Origin: CAZDAM01 sp964503595
Lineage (GTDB): Bacteria; Muiribacteriota; UBA6191
Length of the DNA: 31,628 nucleotides
Direction: 5' to 3'
Assembly (NCBI GenBank): GCA_964503595.1
Contig: CAZDAM010000029.1
Coordinates: 1 to 31,628, forward strand
The notes under the pieces: model-generated
Databases searched by the model: none
Told to the model about the DNA's origin: nothing
What the model saw: the letters and a program-made list of their open reading frames with translations, nothing else
In this document: positions 14,888-23,577 of the stretch, piece by piece
Numbering within the stretch: position 1 is the first letter of the stretch
How the letters are laid out: each line of letters starts with the position of its first letter
Made by a program: the position numbers and the translations under genes

Positions 14888-16785
14888 TTTTGCGTTTCAT
14901 TCTACTGATATTTTTTTTCAAAAGCTTTTGTGCTGAGGAGCAGGAGCGCTATGTGGCCCATGCCCACATGTCGTTCAAGGCTTTTCACGCTATGGCGGTT
15001 CTGGCAGATATTGTGCCTTCCAATGGAGATGTCTGGCTGATGGATGATCCCAATCGGGACCTTCTGGTCAATGTCTCCATGAACGATCGCTCCCGCCGTA
15101 CGGTGGTCAGTTCCCATGTCAGGATTGAAGTCTGGGAAGACATGCAGTGGCCACGTCTGCCGGAAAAGTGGGAAAAGAGATTTGAAAAGACGGTTTCGTA
15201 CCGTGGGCAGTCCTATCTGGCAGGAAGTGCGGAAGAAGAAGCCAGCGAAATTGTGCGTATTCCCGGAAGTCTGTTCCGGACGGTTCATCCCATGCACCGG
15301 ATTCGCCTGCGCCTTTCGGTTCGGGGCGATATCAGTGATGGCTGGATTGGTCGGGAAGATATCAAGGAATCCGTTTTCTTTACGTCTCCCATGCCGCGGC
15401 TGGAGGGGCGACTGATTCACACGGCGAGCGTGCCCCGTCTGACCCGGTGGGCTTATGCGAGGGCCAGAGTTCTGGAGCAGGCCCGGGAACTTTTTGCCCG
15501 CATGATGGATCCGACCTACCGCTATTCAGAACGCCAGAATGTGGCCCTGGATTCCATGCAGTGGTTACGGGATGTTCACACTTACCTCAACCGCTATCAC
15601 TGGGAAGTCAATTTTAAACCCTGGATGGCCGAGTTTGTTACCTCTTATGCCAAAGGTCTGGCCGAGCCAGTCCAGTTTCCCGTGGAATTCGGCAGTTTTC
15701 TGAATGTTCCCGATCCTGATTTCAGTTTCAAGGAGCTGATGCCTTCCTTGGTCGGCATGGCCAAAGGCTATAATGTGAACCCGGAAAACCAGAATGATTT
15801 TCTGGCTTTGACCCGCATTGTCGGTCTGGAACTTCGTCTTCTGGAAAGGATTCATGAAGTCTCCGAGTCGGTACACCGGGGGATTGAACTGATGAGCTCG
15901 CTGCAGAATCTTCCCAGCCGTGAGGACTATGTCAAGCAGGTCACTCTGATTCAGAAAAACGAAGAGGAGAAGCATCGCCGGTTTGAGTCCCTGGGGATGG
16001 ATATGAAGCGGATTCTGGGATGGGACAACGATAACGGTCGCTGGATTCCCCTGAATCGCTCTCCCTTTTTTGAGCTGGCCAATTCCGAGATCTACAAGAC
16101 AGGACGACGTGAATTCATCGAGGCCACAGTGATTGAAGCTGTTCGCGGGCTTTACTGGGGACTTTTCTTTATTCTGGCCAGTGAGGACCATTATTCCAAG
16201 ACTTTCATGGAACTTGCTGAAACAGCTCTTGGGGTGTTCCAGCTTTCTCCCCCCCAGATCACCTTTCAGCTGGATCGGGAGATTCTGTTCAACGGGGAAC
16301 CGGGAGTCCTGATTGCCCGGGTATTCAACCCTTCCCGATATCTGGCTCTAAAGAATATACACCTGCTTGTGGAAAAGCAGAATCTCCAGCACACTCTCTT
16401 TTTCCGGGGAGATAATCTTCAGACGGTGGCTCATCTTGAGCCTCAGGCGGCCAAACATGTATTCTTCCGGTTCACGGGCATCGGGGTAGGGACGGATCAT
16501 CCGCGCTTAAGAGTCCGATATAACCAGGATCACCAGACTCTGGCCCAAGCCATTCCGGTGACCATCACCCGTAAGGATGCCTTTTTAGCTCAGGCTCAGG
16601 AGAAAGCCCAGGATGCGATCGGACGTGATGCAGCAGGTTCTTTCAGCCGCTTAAGAGAAAAGCTGGAAGGGCTGGCGGATCGGATTGAAGAGGAGAGAAT
16701 GCGCCAGACGCAGAATCAGCCTCTTCCCCAGCCACAGGAAATAAAAATGCCGATAGCCCGACCGGGACGAGGTCTTTTACGCTAG
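14884..16785 (+). CDS. Secreted protein of unknown function
   Basis: 633 residues. ATG 14884 has AGGA eight to eleven bases upstream. The N-terminus MLLRFILLIFFFKSFCAEEQ is a signal peptide; the Cys is not in a lipobox. An N-terminal part to about residue 185 looks beta-rich. A helical middle section (about 190-460) contains many aromatic residues. A beta-rich segment (about 470-570, F-N-G-E-P-G-V-L-I-A-R-V-F-N-P) has the look of an Ig-like or extracellular sandwich domain, and a charged coiled-coil tail ends in Pro/Gln and Arg/Gly. No family is recognised. It lies 27 bases after dnaX on the same strand and is probably the last gene of the operon. The next gene is convergent. Confidence 0.8.
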   Translation: MLLRFILLIFFFKSFCAEEQERYVAHAHMSFKAFHAMAVLADIVPSNGDVWLMDDPNRDLLVNVSMNDRSRRTVVSSHVRIEVWEDMQWPRLPEKWEKRFEKTVSYRGQSYLAGSAEEEASEIVRIPGSLFRTVHPMHRIRLRLSVRGDISDGWIGREDIKESVFFTSPMPRLEGRLIHTASVPRLTRWAYARARVLEQARELFARMMDPTYRYSERQNVALDSMQWLRDVHTYLNRYHWEVNFKPWMAEFVTSYAKGLAEPVQFPVEFGSFLNVPDPDFSFKELMPSLVGMAKGYNVNPENQNDFLALTRIVGLELRLLERIHEVSESVHRGIELMSSLQNLPSREDYVKQVTLIQKNEEEKHRRFESLGMDMKRILGWDNDNGRWIPLNRSPFFELANSEIYKTGRREFIEATVIEAVRGLYWGLFFILASEDHYSKTFMELAETALGVFQLSPPQITFQLDREILFNGEPGVLIARVFNPSRYLALKNIHLLVEKQNLQHTLFFRGDNLQTVAHLEPQAAKHVFFRFTGIGVGTDHPRLRVRYNQDHQTLAQAIPVTITRKDAFLAQAQEKAQDAIGRDAAGSFSRLREKLEGLADRIEEERMRQTQNQPLPQPQEIKMPIARPGRGLLR

Positions 16786-16935
16786 GGCAGTTTGTAAAAT
16801 GCTACCGCCAGATGGACTCTTGTCGTTTTGCAGGTTGGTATCTGTCACGGGACGAATGGAAGACAGAAATATTCATTACAGAATTCCATTTTCAATAAGC
16901 GTTTGTTTCGGTATTTTTATGCAAATTGCTCTGCT

Positions 16936-18357
16936 TCAGATTGAGCCGATCCGGATTTTCTTATCGTGGGGATCCTCTTCGAATATGGTACGCATGTATT
17001 CCCCTTTAGTGGTCATACTGCTGTGGCCGATACAGATAATAACATTGGAGTGACAGATCTTCCGAACCTTGATACGTCCGGTTGTCGGCATATGGAAGAG
17101 AGAAGCCAGCTTGTTCCGTTTCGTCTGAAAGTCCTTCCTCTGAGATTCCAGTTCGGTTTTCTGGGAAACAACCCTGTCGTATTGGTCCCGTTTGTCAGCG
17201 GGTAGTTGCCCAGGGTTTTTGACCTTGTAGAGGGTATCGTTGATTTTTCCCAGAAGCTCTTCGAGTTCTTCGATCTTCTGGATGCATTCCTGAATTCTTT
17301 CCCGGACCAGAAATTTGTCCCCGGCAGTGACCCGGGTGGTAACTCCCAGCTTTGAGCCGATTTCAAGGCACTCAATTCCCTGAACAGCCCGAGCATGTCC
17401 GCCGACAATGGTTCCCTTCTGGCGGGCAACCTGAATGGTGGAGTAGCACAGAACATCGCTGTTGATGATGGAGGTTTCAACCAGCACACTTCCCTGACAG
17501 AGAATATGGGCGGATTCAATGAATTTGACTGTCAGATCCCCCTTGCACTGAATATTAGCCTTTTCGCCCCCCTTGATTCCTTTCTTGATGAAGATATGCC
17601 CTCCGGCAACGATAGTGGCGGCCTCAACCACTCCCAGGACGGTGACATTCTCGCGGGCTTTGATAGTGAAACCGGAGAGGACATTCCCATAAACAATAAC
17701 GGAACCGTTAAAATTGATGTTTCCAATGTTCAGATCCACATCGTGGGAGACTTCATAGATAGGGGATACTTCGATCATCATCCGCTTGAGGTAAACCTGA
17801 CCGTCAATTTCGGCGTAACAGGTCAGACCATCGTCGGAGATACGGACATTGGGTCCTGGAATGAAATTGGCTTCTTTGGGGCGGGGAGGACGGATATCCT
17901 CGCCATAGATATTCTTACCGGGTTCAGGATCAATCGGAGAGATTTTTTCGGCGAGAAGCTGATCCTTTTCGACGTTGTTGATCAGGCCGAGTTCCTTGTA
18001 ATCGATATGGCCATCATCGGATTCGGTAAGATGGGGCTCCTTATCAATGCTGAAATTATAGCGGATATGACCGTCTTTCCCGGGGCGGGCTGTTTGACCC
18101 TGAGCGATTTTTTCCGCCAGGATCGGGTAGCGTTCCTTGTTGATTCGCTGAACCAGTGCCAGGATTTTTTCCCGGTCCAGGCCATAAACAATGCCTTCTG
18201 TATCCAGGAGTTCAAAGATCTGATCCGGCTCAAACATGGATTCAGGATGTTCCGGGCAGACATCGAGATAGGCCTCAAAATTGTCCGGAGTGATTCCAAT
18301 CCTGATTTCCCCGGAATCATTGATCAAAGTCTTCCTGAATTTTAGCACAGCCTGCAC
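16936..18357 (-). CDS. FapA / DUF342 family protein
   Basis: 473 residues on the minus strand, GTG start at 18357 preceded by GGAAGGA at about ten bases. The DUF342 (FapA) pattern is clear: an N-terminal helical domain, the block P-G-K-N-I-Y-G-E-D-I, then a glycine-spaced right-handed beta-helix (N-G-S-V-I-V-Y-G-N-V-L-S-G-F-T-I-K, V-V-E-A-A-T-I-V-A-G-G-H-I-F-I-K-K-G-I-K-G). A coiled coil follows near residues 355-425 and a short C-terminal tail. Family members are cytoplasmic. One from Vibrio was linked to polar flagellar assembly, but most have no known role, and no flagellar genes are in view. The 150 bases between it and the convergent gene at 16785 hold no convincing terminator, only a weak 7-base inverted repeat (16855-16861/16884-16890). 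Confidence 0.9.
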   Translation of the reverse strand: MQAVLKFRKTLINDSGEIRIGITPDNFEAYLDVCPEHPESMFEPDQIFELLDTEGIVYGLDREKILALVQRINKERYPILAEKIAQGQTARPGKDGHIRYNFSIDKEPHLTESDDGHIDYKELGLINNVEKDQLLAEKISPIDPEPGKNIYGEDIRPPRPKEANFIPGPNVRISDDGLTCYAEIDGQVYLKRMMIEVSPIYEVSHDVDLNIGNINFNGSVIVYGNVLSGFTIKARENVTVLGVVEAATIVAGGHIFIKKGIKGGEKANIQCKGDLTVKFIESAHILCQGSVLVETSIINSDVLCYSTIQVARQKGTIVGGHARAVQGIECLEIGSKLGVTTRVTAGDKFLVRERIQECIQKIEELEELLGKINDTLYKVKNPGQLPADKRDQYDRVVSQKTELESQRKDFQTKRNKLASLFHMPTTGRIKVRKICHSNVIICIGHSSMTTKGEYMRTIFEEDPHDKKIRIGSI

Positions 18358-18381
18358 TCTTAATATTCCTTCCGAATGGTT

Positions 18382-18418
18382 AAAAATTCTTGCTGTTGTC
18401 CTTTGCAGGATAACAGCA
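18382..18418 (-). terminator. Intrinsic terminator (minus strand) between the coiled-coil gene and the FapA-like gene
   Basis: Read on the minus strand: TGCTGTT (18418-18412), one mismatch, TCC, a six-base loop, GGA, then AACAGCA (18397-18391), followed by AGAA and five T (18386-18382). It lies about 90 bases after the stop of the upstream minus-strand gene and 25 bases before the GTG of the FapA-like gene. Confidence 0.65.
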
Positions 18419-18510
18419 GGGGTGAAGAATTACCGCATGCTCGTGACAGAATTTCTTCCATATACAAGCTGCTTGGTAGATGCCTTTTTTGTCAAGTTGC
18501 AGAGATTTTT

Positions 18511-20139
18511 TCAGGAATTGGCCGCGGCGAAGCCCTGAAACTCCATACGACGGCGATCCATTGCCCGGCGCACCTGTTCGTGACGAACCATTTTTTCCTG
18601 AAGCTGGTTTCTCCACTCCACTCTGGCAGCATCAGAATCCAGCTGCGGGCCAGCTTCCTGCCAGGAGACAACTTCCTGATGACTCATCCATAACTGTTCC
18701 CGGAGCTGATCCACGCTCATGCCGTCCAGTTCGTCCAGATTTTCTGTGCGCATGGCATCGGCAAAGATTTCCACAGTCTCACGATTTTCATCCCCGGATT
18801 CCTCAAACTGATAGGGCGTGATTTTCGGACTGAATACGCTGCGGATCCATTCCAGGGCTTTTTCGGCAAGCCATGCTCCGGCGATGGAGCAGACAATGAT
18901 GGCAATTGGGGCGAGGGGGCCCATAAGGGAACCGATAAAAGCTCCCAGCATATAACCGATGGTGCTTCCGATGGTCTGAGCTCCCAGCATGGCCCAGTCG
19001 GCATCTCTCCAGTTTCCGGATGCCAGCTGTGCACCGATGGTACCACCGGCAATGGTCCCAAGAACCCGGAAAGGACCGGGCAAAAAGGCTGTCAATGCCC
19101 GTCCGGCCATGCCTCCGAAATAGGTGCCGGTAGTCGTGGCCCAGAATTGGCCATCAGTGACAAAGGCGGTAGCTGCGGCTAGATCGACCTGGGAAAGGTC
19201 TCCATTGGCTGCAACAGCCTGCTGGATGATGTTGTAGCTTGCAGTAATGGCCACGCTCATGGCAGCAAATGAAACCCCGCTGACAATGAAATCGCGGACA
19301 GGTCGGGCCTCAACCCTTCTGAGCTCTTGGGAAAGCTCCCGACGCAGACGCTGGTTGTCCTGCATCTGCCTTTCAATGCCGGCGCGCTGCTCTGGGGTTG
19401 TCGCCGTGGAAAGCTGCTGCCTCAGAGTCGTGGCGTTGGCTTCAGCTGTGGCGAGATTGGTTCTTAGTCCTTGAACATGCTGGGTCTGAAGCTGGGAGCC
19501 CATGGAGCGGACTTCAGCTTCGGTAAGGCGCTGACGACCACCTTCGGCAAAGCGTCCCTGGTTGGGGCCGTTGCTATACCGGTTGACCCGGTAGAAATTG
19601 CCGTCATTCCAGCGCTCGATGGTGGTTGTGACATTGCCGTTCGTACTCAGCACTCCGGTGGTTGGAGTGGGGGGGCGCTGAAAAGCCAGAGGAAGTTCAC
19701 GGGCAGCGTTGACTCCTCCCTGAATTTGGGTCATACCTGCGGCCGTGACTGCGGCAGAGAGTTCCCCGGTTGCCGCGCTTTCGCGTTCACTCAGGGCAGT
19801 CTGGCGAGCATCACTTAAACGGCGTTCGGCCTCATAGAGCTGGGACTGGTTGTTGCGAACGGACTCTTCCACGATTCTGAGCCGGACGCTCAGTTCCTGA
19901 TAGCGGCGCTGAAGCTCCTGGGCTTCCATGCTGTTACGGGGTCCTGTTCCTTCTAAAGAGGCCAGTTCGGCTTCAATGTCGTAGCGCTCCTGCTCCCGCT
20001 CTGAAAGAACGGTGGCGTAGTGCTCCCGAAGGGACATGCGGCGTAAGAGCTCGGCCTCTTCTTCCGTGCTCAAAGCAAGGATCGGCGATACGATTTGAAA
20101 GAAAAGCGAGAATATGATGAGCCAAGATGTTTTACGCAC
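18511..20139 (-). CDS. Secreted coiled-coil protein with glycine-zipper-like hydrophobic segments
   Basis: 542 residues on the minus strand, GTG start at 20139. The signal peptide M-R-K-T-S-W-L-I-I-F runs to about residue 22. Long charged helices follow at 25-120 and 205-280 (many Glu, Arg, Gln), with a Thr/Asn/Gly-rich beta-like patch between (155-200). Three hydrophobic, glycine-rich segments come next: 284-310, 341-373 (G-G-M-A-G-R-A-L-T-A-F-L and G-T-I-A-G-G-T-I-G-A) and 385-425 (G-A-Q-T-I-G-S-T-I-G-Y-M-L-G-A-F-I-G-S-L-M-G). A charged helical C-terminus ends the protein. Glycine at every fourth position in a hydrophobic stretch is the glycine-zipper pattern of packed membrane helices. It could be an envelope protein or a pore-forming secreted protein. 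No family is recognised; the gene is monocistronic with its own terminator. Confidence 0.82.
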   Translation of the reverse strand: MRKTSWLIIFSLFFQIVSPILALSTEEEAELLRRMSLREHYATVLSEREQERYDIEAELASLEGTGPRNSMEAQELQRRYQELSVRLRIVEESVRNNQSQLYEAERRLSDARQTALSERESAATGELSAAVTAAGMTQIQGGVNAARELPLAFQRPPTPTTGVLSTNGNVTTTIERWNDGNFYRVNRYSNGPNQGRFAEGGRQRLTEAEVRSMGSQLQTQHVQGLRTNLATAEANATTLRQQLSTATTPEQRAGIERQMQDNQRLRRELSQELRRVEARPVRDFIVSGVSFAAMSVAITASYNIIQQAVAANGDLSQVDLAAATAFVTDGQFWATTTGTYFGGMAGRALTAFLPGPFRVLGTIAGGTIGAQLASGNWRDADWAMLGAQTIGSTIGYMLGAFIGSLMGPLAPIAIIVCSIAGAWLAEKALEWIRSVFSPKITPYQFEESGDENRETVEIFADAMRTENLDELDGMSVDQLREQLWMSHQEVVSWQEAGPQLDSDAARVEWRNQLQEKMVRHEQVRRAMDRRRMEFQGFAAANS

Positions 20140-20169
20140 ACCATCTCTACGCTGGATTGTCCCTAAAGG

Positions 20170-20199
20170 TTGCAGACAAAAAAATCAGGCGGTTCATAA
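20170..20199 (+). promoter_or_regulatory. Weak candidate promoter for the ABC transporter operon
   Basis: TTGCAG (20170-20175) and TCATAA (20194-20199) are 18 bases apart, each a partial match to sigma70 hexamers. They lie in the 93-base divergent region between the minus-strand gene and the first permease. This is the only plausible candidate I see there. Confidence 0.25.
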
Positions 20200-20232
20200 A
20201 AAGGTGGATCTTCCCTTCCATCCGATCCTAGA

Positions 20233-21192
20233 ATGACACCCGCAATGAGAGAGCACCGTCAAGATTACTCGGCCTTTGCGTATCTGGCTCCAGCGGCGCT
20301 GATCCTCGCCGTCTTCCATCTGATTCCAGTGGTATATTCCTTTCTGCTTTCCGTTCACCGCGGCACCCTGAAAAATCCCATGCGCCATTTCATCGGTCTG
20401 GAAAACTATCAGGAGCTTTTAAAGGACCAGGGTTTCTGGGATGCCATGCTCAATACCGTATTTTTTGCGGTAGGCAGTGTTCCGGTCGGAATTCTGCTGG
20501 CCCTTGGAATTGCTCTTCTTCTGAACCAGAAGATTCGTGGCCTGGGAATTTACCGGACAATCTACTATATTCCGGTGATTACCTCGATTGCAGCTGTGGC
20601 TCTGGTCTGGAACTGGCTTTTTGACACCAACTATGGCCTGTTCAACCAGATTCTGGTAGGTCTTGGAATGGAGCCCTCCCGATGGCTTCAGGAAGCCCGG
20701 GGTATCTTTGAAATCTGGGGAAGCTGGTGTGGAGTGGAAGTTCCTCCCGAATATGGCGGCCCATCCCTGGCTTTGGTCTGCATCATCATCATGAGTATCT
20801 GGAAAGGACTGGGCTATAACGTCGTGATCTTCCTTGCCGGTCTTCAAAATATTCCTCCCTCCTTGTATGAGGCGGCCGATCTGGATGGGGCCAGTTCCTG
20901 GCATAAATTCAGGCATATCACCTGGCCACTTCTCTCGCCGACCACCTTTTTCATTTTCATCATGTCCACAATTCAGAGCTTTCAGGTCTTTGTGCAGATT
21001 TTCATGATGACTCCGTTCGGAGGCCCACAGAGAAGCACGGTTGTAGCGGTTTTCTATCTGTATGAGAAGGCTTTCAAGACCTTTGAATTCGGCTATGCCT
21101 CGGCAATGGCCTATATCGTGTTCTTCATCATTTTCCTTCTGACCCTGATCCAGAGAAAATTTGTCGGAGAAAAAGTCCACTACGGGGGTTGA
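20233..21192 (+). CDS. ABC transporter permease, sugar type (MalF/UgpA-like)
   Basis: 319 residues, six predicted membrane segments. The binding-protein-dependent transport signature (EAA loop) is at about residues 216-240: E-A-A-D-L-D-G-A-S-S-W-H-K-F-R-H-I-T-W-P. This loop contacts the ATPase in the cytoplasm. N-terminal Y-L-A-P-A-A-L-I and G-L-E-N-Y are typical of the UgpA/MalF carbohydrate group. About 20 extra residues around W-G-S-W-C-G-V-E-V-P-P sit in a periplasmic loop. The start is ATG 20233 or ATG 20245; neither has a clear Shine-Dalgarno sequence. The stop is one base before the next permease start, so the two permeases are co-translated to form the heterodimeric channel. The substrate is probably a sugar, oligosaccharide or related polyol. 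Confidence 0.93.
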   Translation: MTPAMREHRQDYSAFAYLAPAALILAVFHLIPVVYSFLLSVHRGTLKNPMRHFIGLENYQELLKDQGFWDAMLNTVFFAVGSVPVGILLALGIALLLNQKIRGLGIYRTIYYIPVITSIAAVALVWNWLFDTNYGLFNQILVGLGMEPSRWLQEARGIFEIWGSWCGVEVPPEYGGPSLALVCIIIMSIWKGLGYNVVIFLAGLQNIPPSLYEAADLDGASSWHKFRHITWPLLSPTTFFIFIMSTIQSFQVFVQIFMMTPFGGPQRSTVVAVFYLYEKAFKTFEFGYASAMAYIVFFIIFLLTLIQRKFVGEKVHYGG

Positions 21193-21193
21193 G

Positions 21194-22174
21194 ATGACAA
21201 GAACCGAGTGGCGCCAGTTTCAGACCCTAGCCCTGCATGCCGTACTCATTGCCGGTGCGGTTCTGATGTGCTTTCCCTTTATCTGGATGCTTTTGACTTC
21301 CTTCAAGAGTTCCAATGAAATCCTCAAACCGGAACAATGGTTTCCCCGGCCCAAGGTTTTTATTGAGGAAAGGAGTGGGGAACTTCAGCAGGTTTTGATC
21401 GTGGAAGGGGAAGAAACCCCCGGTAGGGTGTCCGTCGAATATGTTGGTCGCAAGGGTCAGATGGAGGTTTCTGAGGAAGAGCTCATCAGGCGGACCTATC
21501 TCCTGGAAAATTATCCCAAAGCCTGGAATAAGGTTCAGCCCTCATTCGGAAGATATTTTTTCAACAGTTTCATCATTGCCCTGATTACCACCATTGGTCA
21601 GGTGATGACGTCGATTCTGGCGGCTTATGCCTTTGTCTACTTCAGTTTTCCTTTCAAGAATATTCTTTTCACCCTGTTTCTGGCCACGATGATGGTACCC
21701 CAGGAGATTCTTCTGATTCCCAATTATCTGGTGTTGTCCAATCTGGGCTGGATTGATACCTACATGGCCCTGATTGTCCCCTGGCTGGCAGGAGTCTTCG
21801 GGATTTTCATGCTCAGGCAGTTCTTTCAACAGTTGCCCCGCGATCTTTTTGATGCGGCCATGATTGATGGCTGTTCCCGATTTGGTTTCCTGTTCAGGAT
21901 CCTGGTCCCGCTTTCCCTGCCTCCAATTATTACAATTTCGATTTTTACTTTTCTGGGCAGTTGGAATTCCCTTCTGTGGCCTCTGATTGTCACCAATAGC
22001 GAGAATATGCGGACGATTCAGGTGGGCCTGTCCTATTTTTCCCAAGCAGAAGGAACGGAATGGGAGCTTCTTATGGCGGCGTCCGCCTTCTGTATTCTGC
22101 CTTTGATTGTGCTTTATTTTGCTGCCCAGCGCTATTTTGTTCAGGGGGAGGCGGCCAGTGGTCTCAAGGGTTAG
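21194..22174 (+). CDS. ABC transporter permease, sugar type (MalG/UgpE-like)
   Basis: 326 residues from ATG 21194, preceded by GGGGGTTGAG; an in-frame TTG at 21161 lies inside the previous gene and is rejected. Six membrane segments and the EAA loop D-A-A-M-I-D-G-C-S-R-F-G-F-L-F-R-I-L-V-P are present, with F-P-F-I-W-M-L-L-T-S-F-K near the N-terminus as in MalG. Between L-K-P-E and L-E-N-Y-P-K-A-W there are about 45 residues beyond the usual length (around residues 56-100). They are rich in Glu, Val and Gly and would face the periplasm. It pairs with the upstream permease. The downstream binding-protein gene begins inside its last 17 bases. Confidence 0.93.
   Translation: MTRTEWRQFQTLALHAVLIAGAVLMCFPFIWMLLTSFKSSNEILKPEQWFPRPKVFIEERSGELQQVLIVEGEETPGRVSVEYVGRKGQMEVSEEELIRRTYLLENYPKAWNKVQPSFGRYFFNSFIIALITTIGQVMTSILAAYAFVYFSFPFKNILFTLFLATMMVPQEILLIPNYLVLSNLGWIDTYMALIVPWLAGVFGIFMLRQFFQQLPRDLFDAAMIDGCSRFGFLFRILVPLSLPPIITISIFTFLGSWNSLLWPLIVTNSENMRTIQVGLSYFSQAEGTEWELLMAASAFCILPLIVLYFAAQRYFVQGEAASGLKG
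22143..22151 (+). promoter_or_regulatory. Ribosome-binding site that fixes the start of the solute-binding lipoprotein
   Basis: AGGGGGAGG lies inside the permease gene, six bases before GTG 22158. It makes this GTG a better start than the upstream in-frame ATG at 22107, and the resulting protein begins directly with a lipoprotein signal. Confidence 0.75.
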
Positions 22175-23543
22175 AGTTTTTGCGGCGACTCTGTTTCTGG
22201 CGCTTTTTATGCTTGGGTGTGAAAGAGTGGTTCAGCCCAATGAATATACCGAGGACGGTCGCCTGAAAATTCTTTTCTGGCATGGCCTTGGGGGTCGACT
22301 TGGAGATGTCCTAAATGACATGATTCGTGAGTATAATGAGAGTCAGGACAGGGTTTTTGTCAAATCAGAATTCATGGGTCGCTACGATATTCTGGAACAG
22401 AAAATCATCGCCTCCGTCATGGCGAACCGGACCCCGGACCTGGCCCAGATGTATGAGGGCGTGACCATGTTCCTGACCCGGGATAAAGGGGAGGAATCCC
22501 TTCTTGATATGGCTCCTTACCTGAAGGACTGGGAAGGATTTTCCGATCTCTGGCCGGTTTTTCAGAAAAACTCCACCTATGATGAAGGGGCGATTTATTC
22601 CCTGCCTTTCAACAAGAGTTTTCCCGTTATGTTTTCCAATATGGAAGCTCTGCATCTGATTGGCCTTCAAAAGCCCCCGAAAACCTGGAAAGAGCTGATG
22701 GAGGTTTCTGAAAGAATTCAGAAGGAAGTGGTCCTGAATCCAGAAAGCGGGGAATTGAGCTTGAGGACCCCGTCATCAGAAGCTGAAGGGCTTGTACCAA
22801 TGCAGGGGTTTGCCTTTCCGATCGATCCGTGGATTTTTGAGATCGTCCTGCTTCAGCAGGGGGGGCAAATGACCAGTGAAGACGAATCGGAAGTTCTCAT
22901 CCGTGGGGATATTGCCGTGAATGCCCTGGATTTCTGGATGAAGGCTCTGGTCGATGGTTGGGGTTATCGTACGGAAGGGTATTCGCACCAGAATGATTTT
23001 GGTGCCAGGAAGGTAGCCTTCATCATTACGTCTGTGGTCTCGCGGGTTTTCATGGAGAATAAACTGAATTTCACGTTTGATATGTCAGAAATTCCCCAGG
23101 TGGAAAACGGACACCCGGCTTCGATTGTCAGCGGAACCAATATCTGTATCTTCAATGATCTGACTCCGGAAAGAACGGCAGCTTCTTTTGATTTCATCAA
23201 ATGGTTTTCCTCCCGGAAACGTTCAGCGGACTGGGCCCGTCGCACCTTTTATGTGCCAGTTCGCAAAGCGGCTCTGGAGGATCAGGATTTTCAGGAATGG
23301 CAGGAAAAGACTCTGGGGGCGGACGCCGCGATCCGGCAGCTTCCCATTGGTGAGAGCGAGCCCCGCTCCAGTGCCTGGTATCGCTGCCGTATCATTTTAA
23401 GAGAAGTGATTGAAAAGGTTCTTTCCAGAGTGGCCAATATGGCAGATCTTAATGAAGCCAGAGAATATGCCCGACGTGAGTTTGAGCTGGCTTCCCAGAA
23501 AATGAACCGGGAACTGGGTAAGTACACCACGAAAAAAGAATAG
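22158..23543 (+). CDS. ABC transporter solute-binding lipoprotein, family 1
   Basis: 461 residues from GTG 22158. The signal is M-V-S-R-V-R-V followed by a hydrophobic run ending M-L-G-C, a lipobox with lipidated Cys21. The mature part fits extracellular solute-binding protein family 1: I-L-F-W-H-G-L-G-G near the N-terminus, F-N-E-Y-like segment M-I-R-E-Y-N-E-S, P-D-L-A-Q-M-Y-E, Y-S-L-P-F-N-K-S, and near the C-terminus A-A-S-F-D-F-I-K-W-F-S-S. It would capture the substrate in the periplasm and deliver it to the two permeases encoded upstream, overlapping the second by 17 bases. No ATPase gene lies nearby, so a shared MsmK/UgpC-type ATPase elsewhere is likely. The substrate is not predictable from sequence. 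Confidence 0.92.
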   Translation: MVSRVRVFAATLFLALFMLGCERVVQPNEYTEDGRLKILFWHGLGGRLGDVLNDMIREYNESQDRVFVKSEFMGRYDILEQKIIASVMANRTPDLAQMYEGVTMFLTRDKGEESLLDMAPYLKDWEGFSDLWPVFQKNSTYDEGAIYSLPFNKSFPVMFSNMEALHLIGLQKPPKTWKELMEVSERIQKEVVLNPESGELSLRTPSSEAEGLVPMQGFAFPIDPWIFEIVLLQQGGQMTSEDESEVLIRGDIAVNALDFWMKALVDGWGYRTEGYSHQNDFGARKVAFIITSVVSRVFMENKLNFTFDMSEIPQVENGHPASIVSGTNICIFNDLTPERTAASFDFIKWFSSRKRSADWARRTFYVPVRKAALEDQDFQEWQEKTLGADAAIRQLPIGESEPRSSAWYRCRIILREVIEKVLSRVANMADLNEAREYARREFELASQKMNRELGKYTTKKE

Positions 23544-23577
23544 CTACTCCGGCTTTTTACTGGCTCCATGCTAAAAT

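Noticed and set aside
16855..16890. Inverted repeat AATGGAA / TTCCATT in the convergent intergenic region
   Set aside because: Only seven base pairs with a 22-base loop, no G+C-rich stem and no proper T-run; not convincing as a terminator.
17395..18345. Plus-strand open frame (316 codons) opposite the FapA-like gene
   Set aside because: The minus strand here encodes the recognisable DUF342 beta-helix with a good ribosome-binding site. The plus-strand frame mirrors its codons and has no start signal.
23572..23577. TAAAAT directly before the Rpn start as a -10 box for a leaderless message
   Set aside because: No -35-like hexamer at 16-18 bases upstream; the gene could also be transcribed from the transporter operon.
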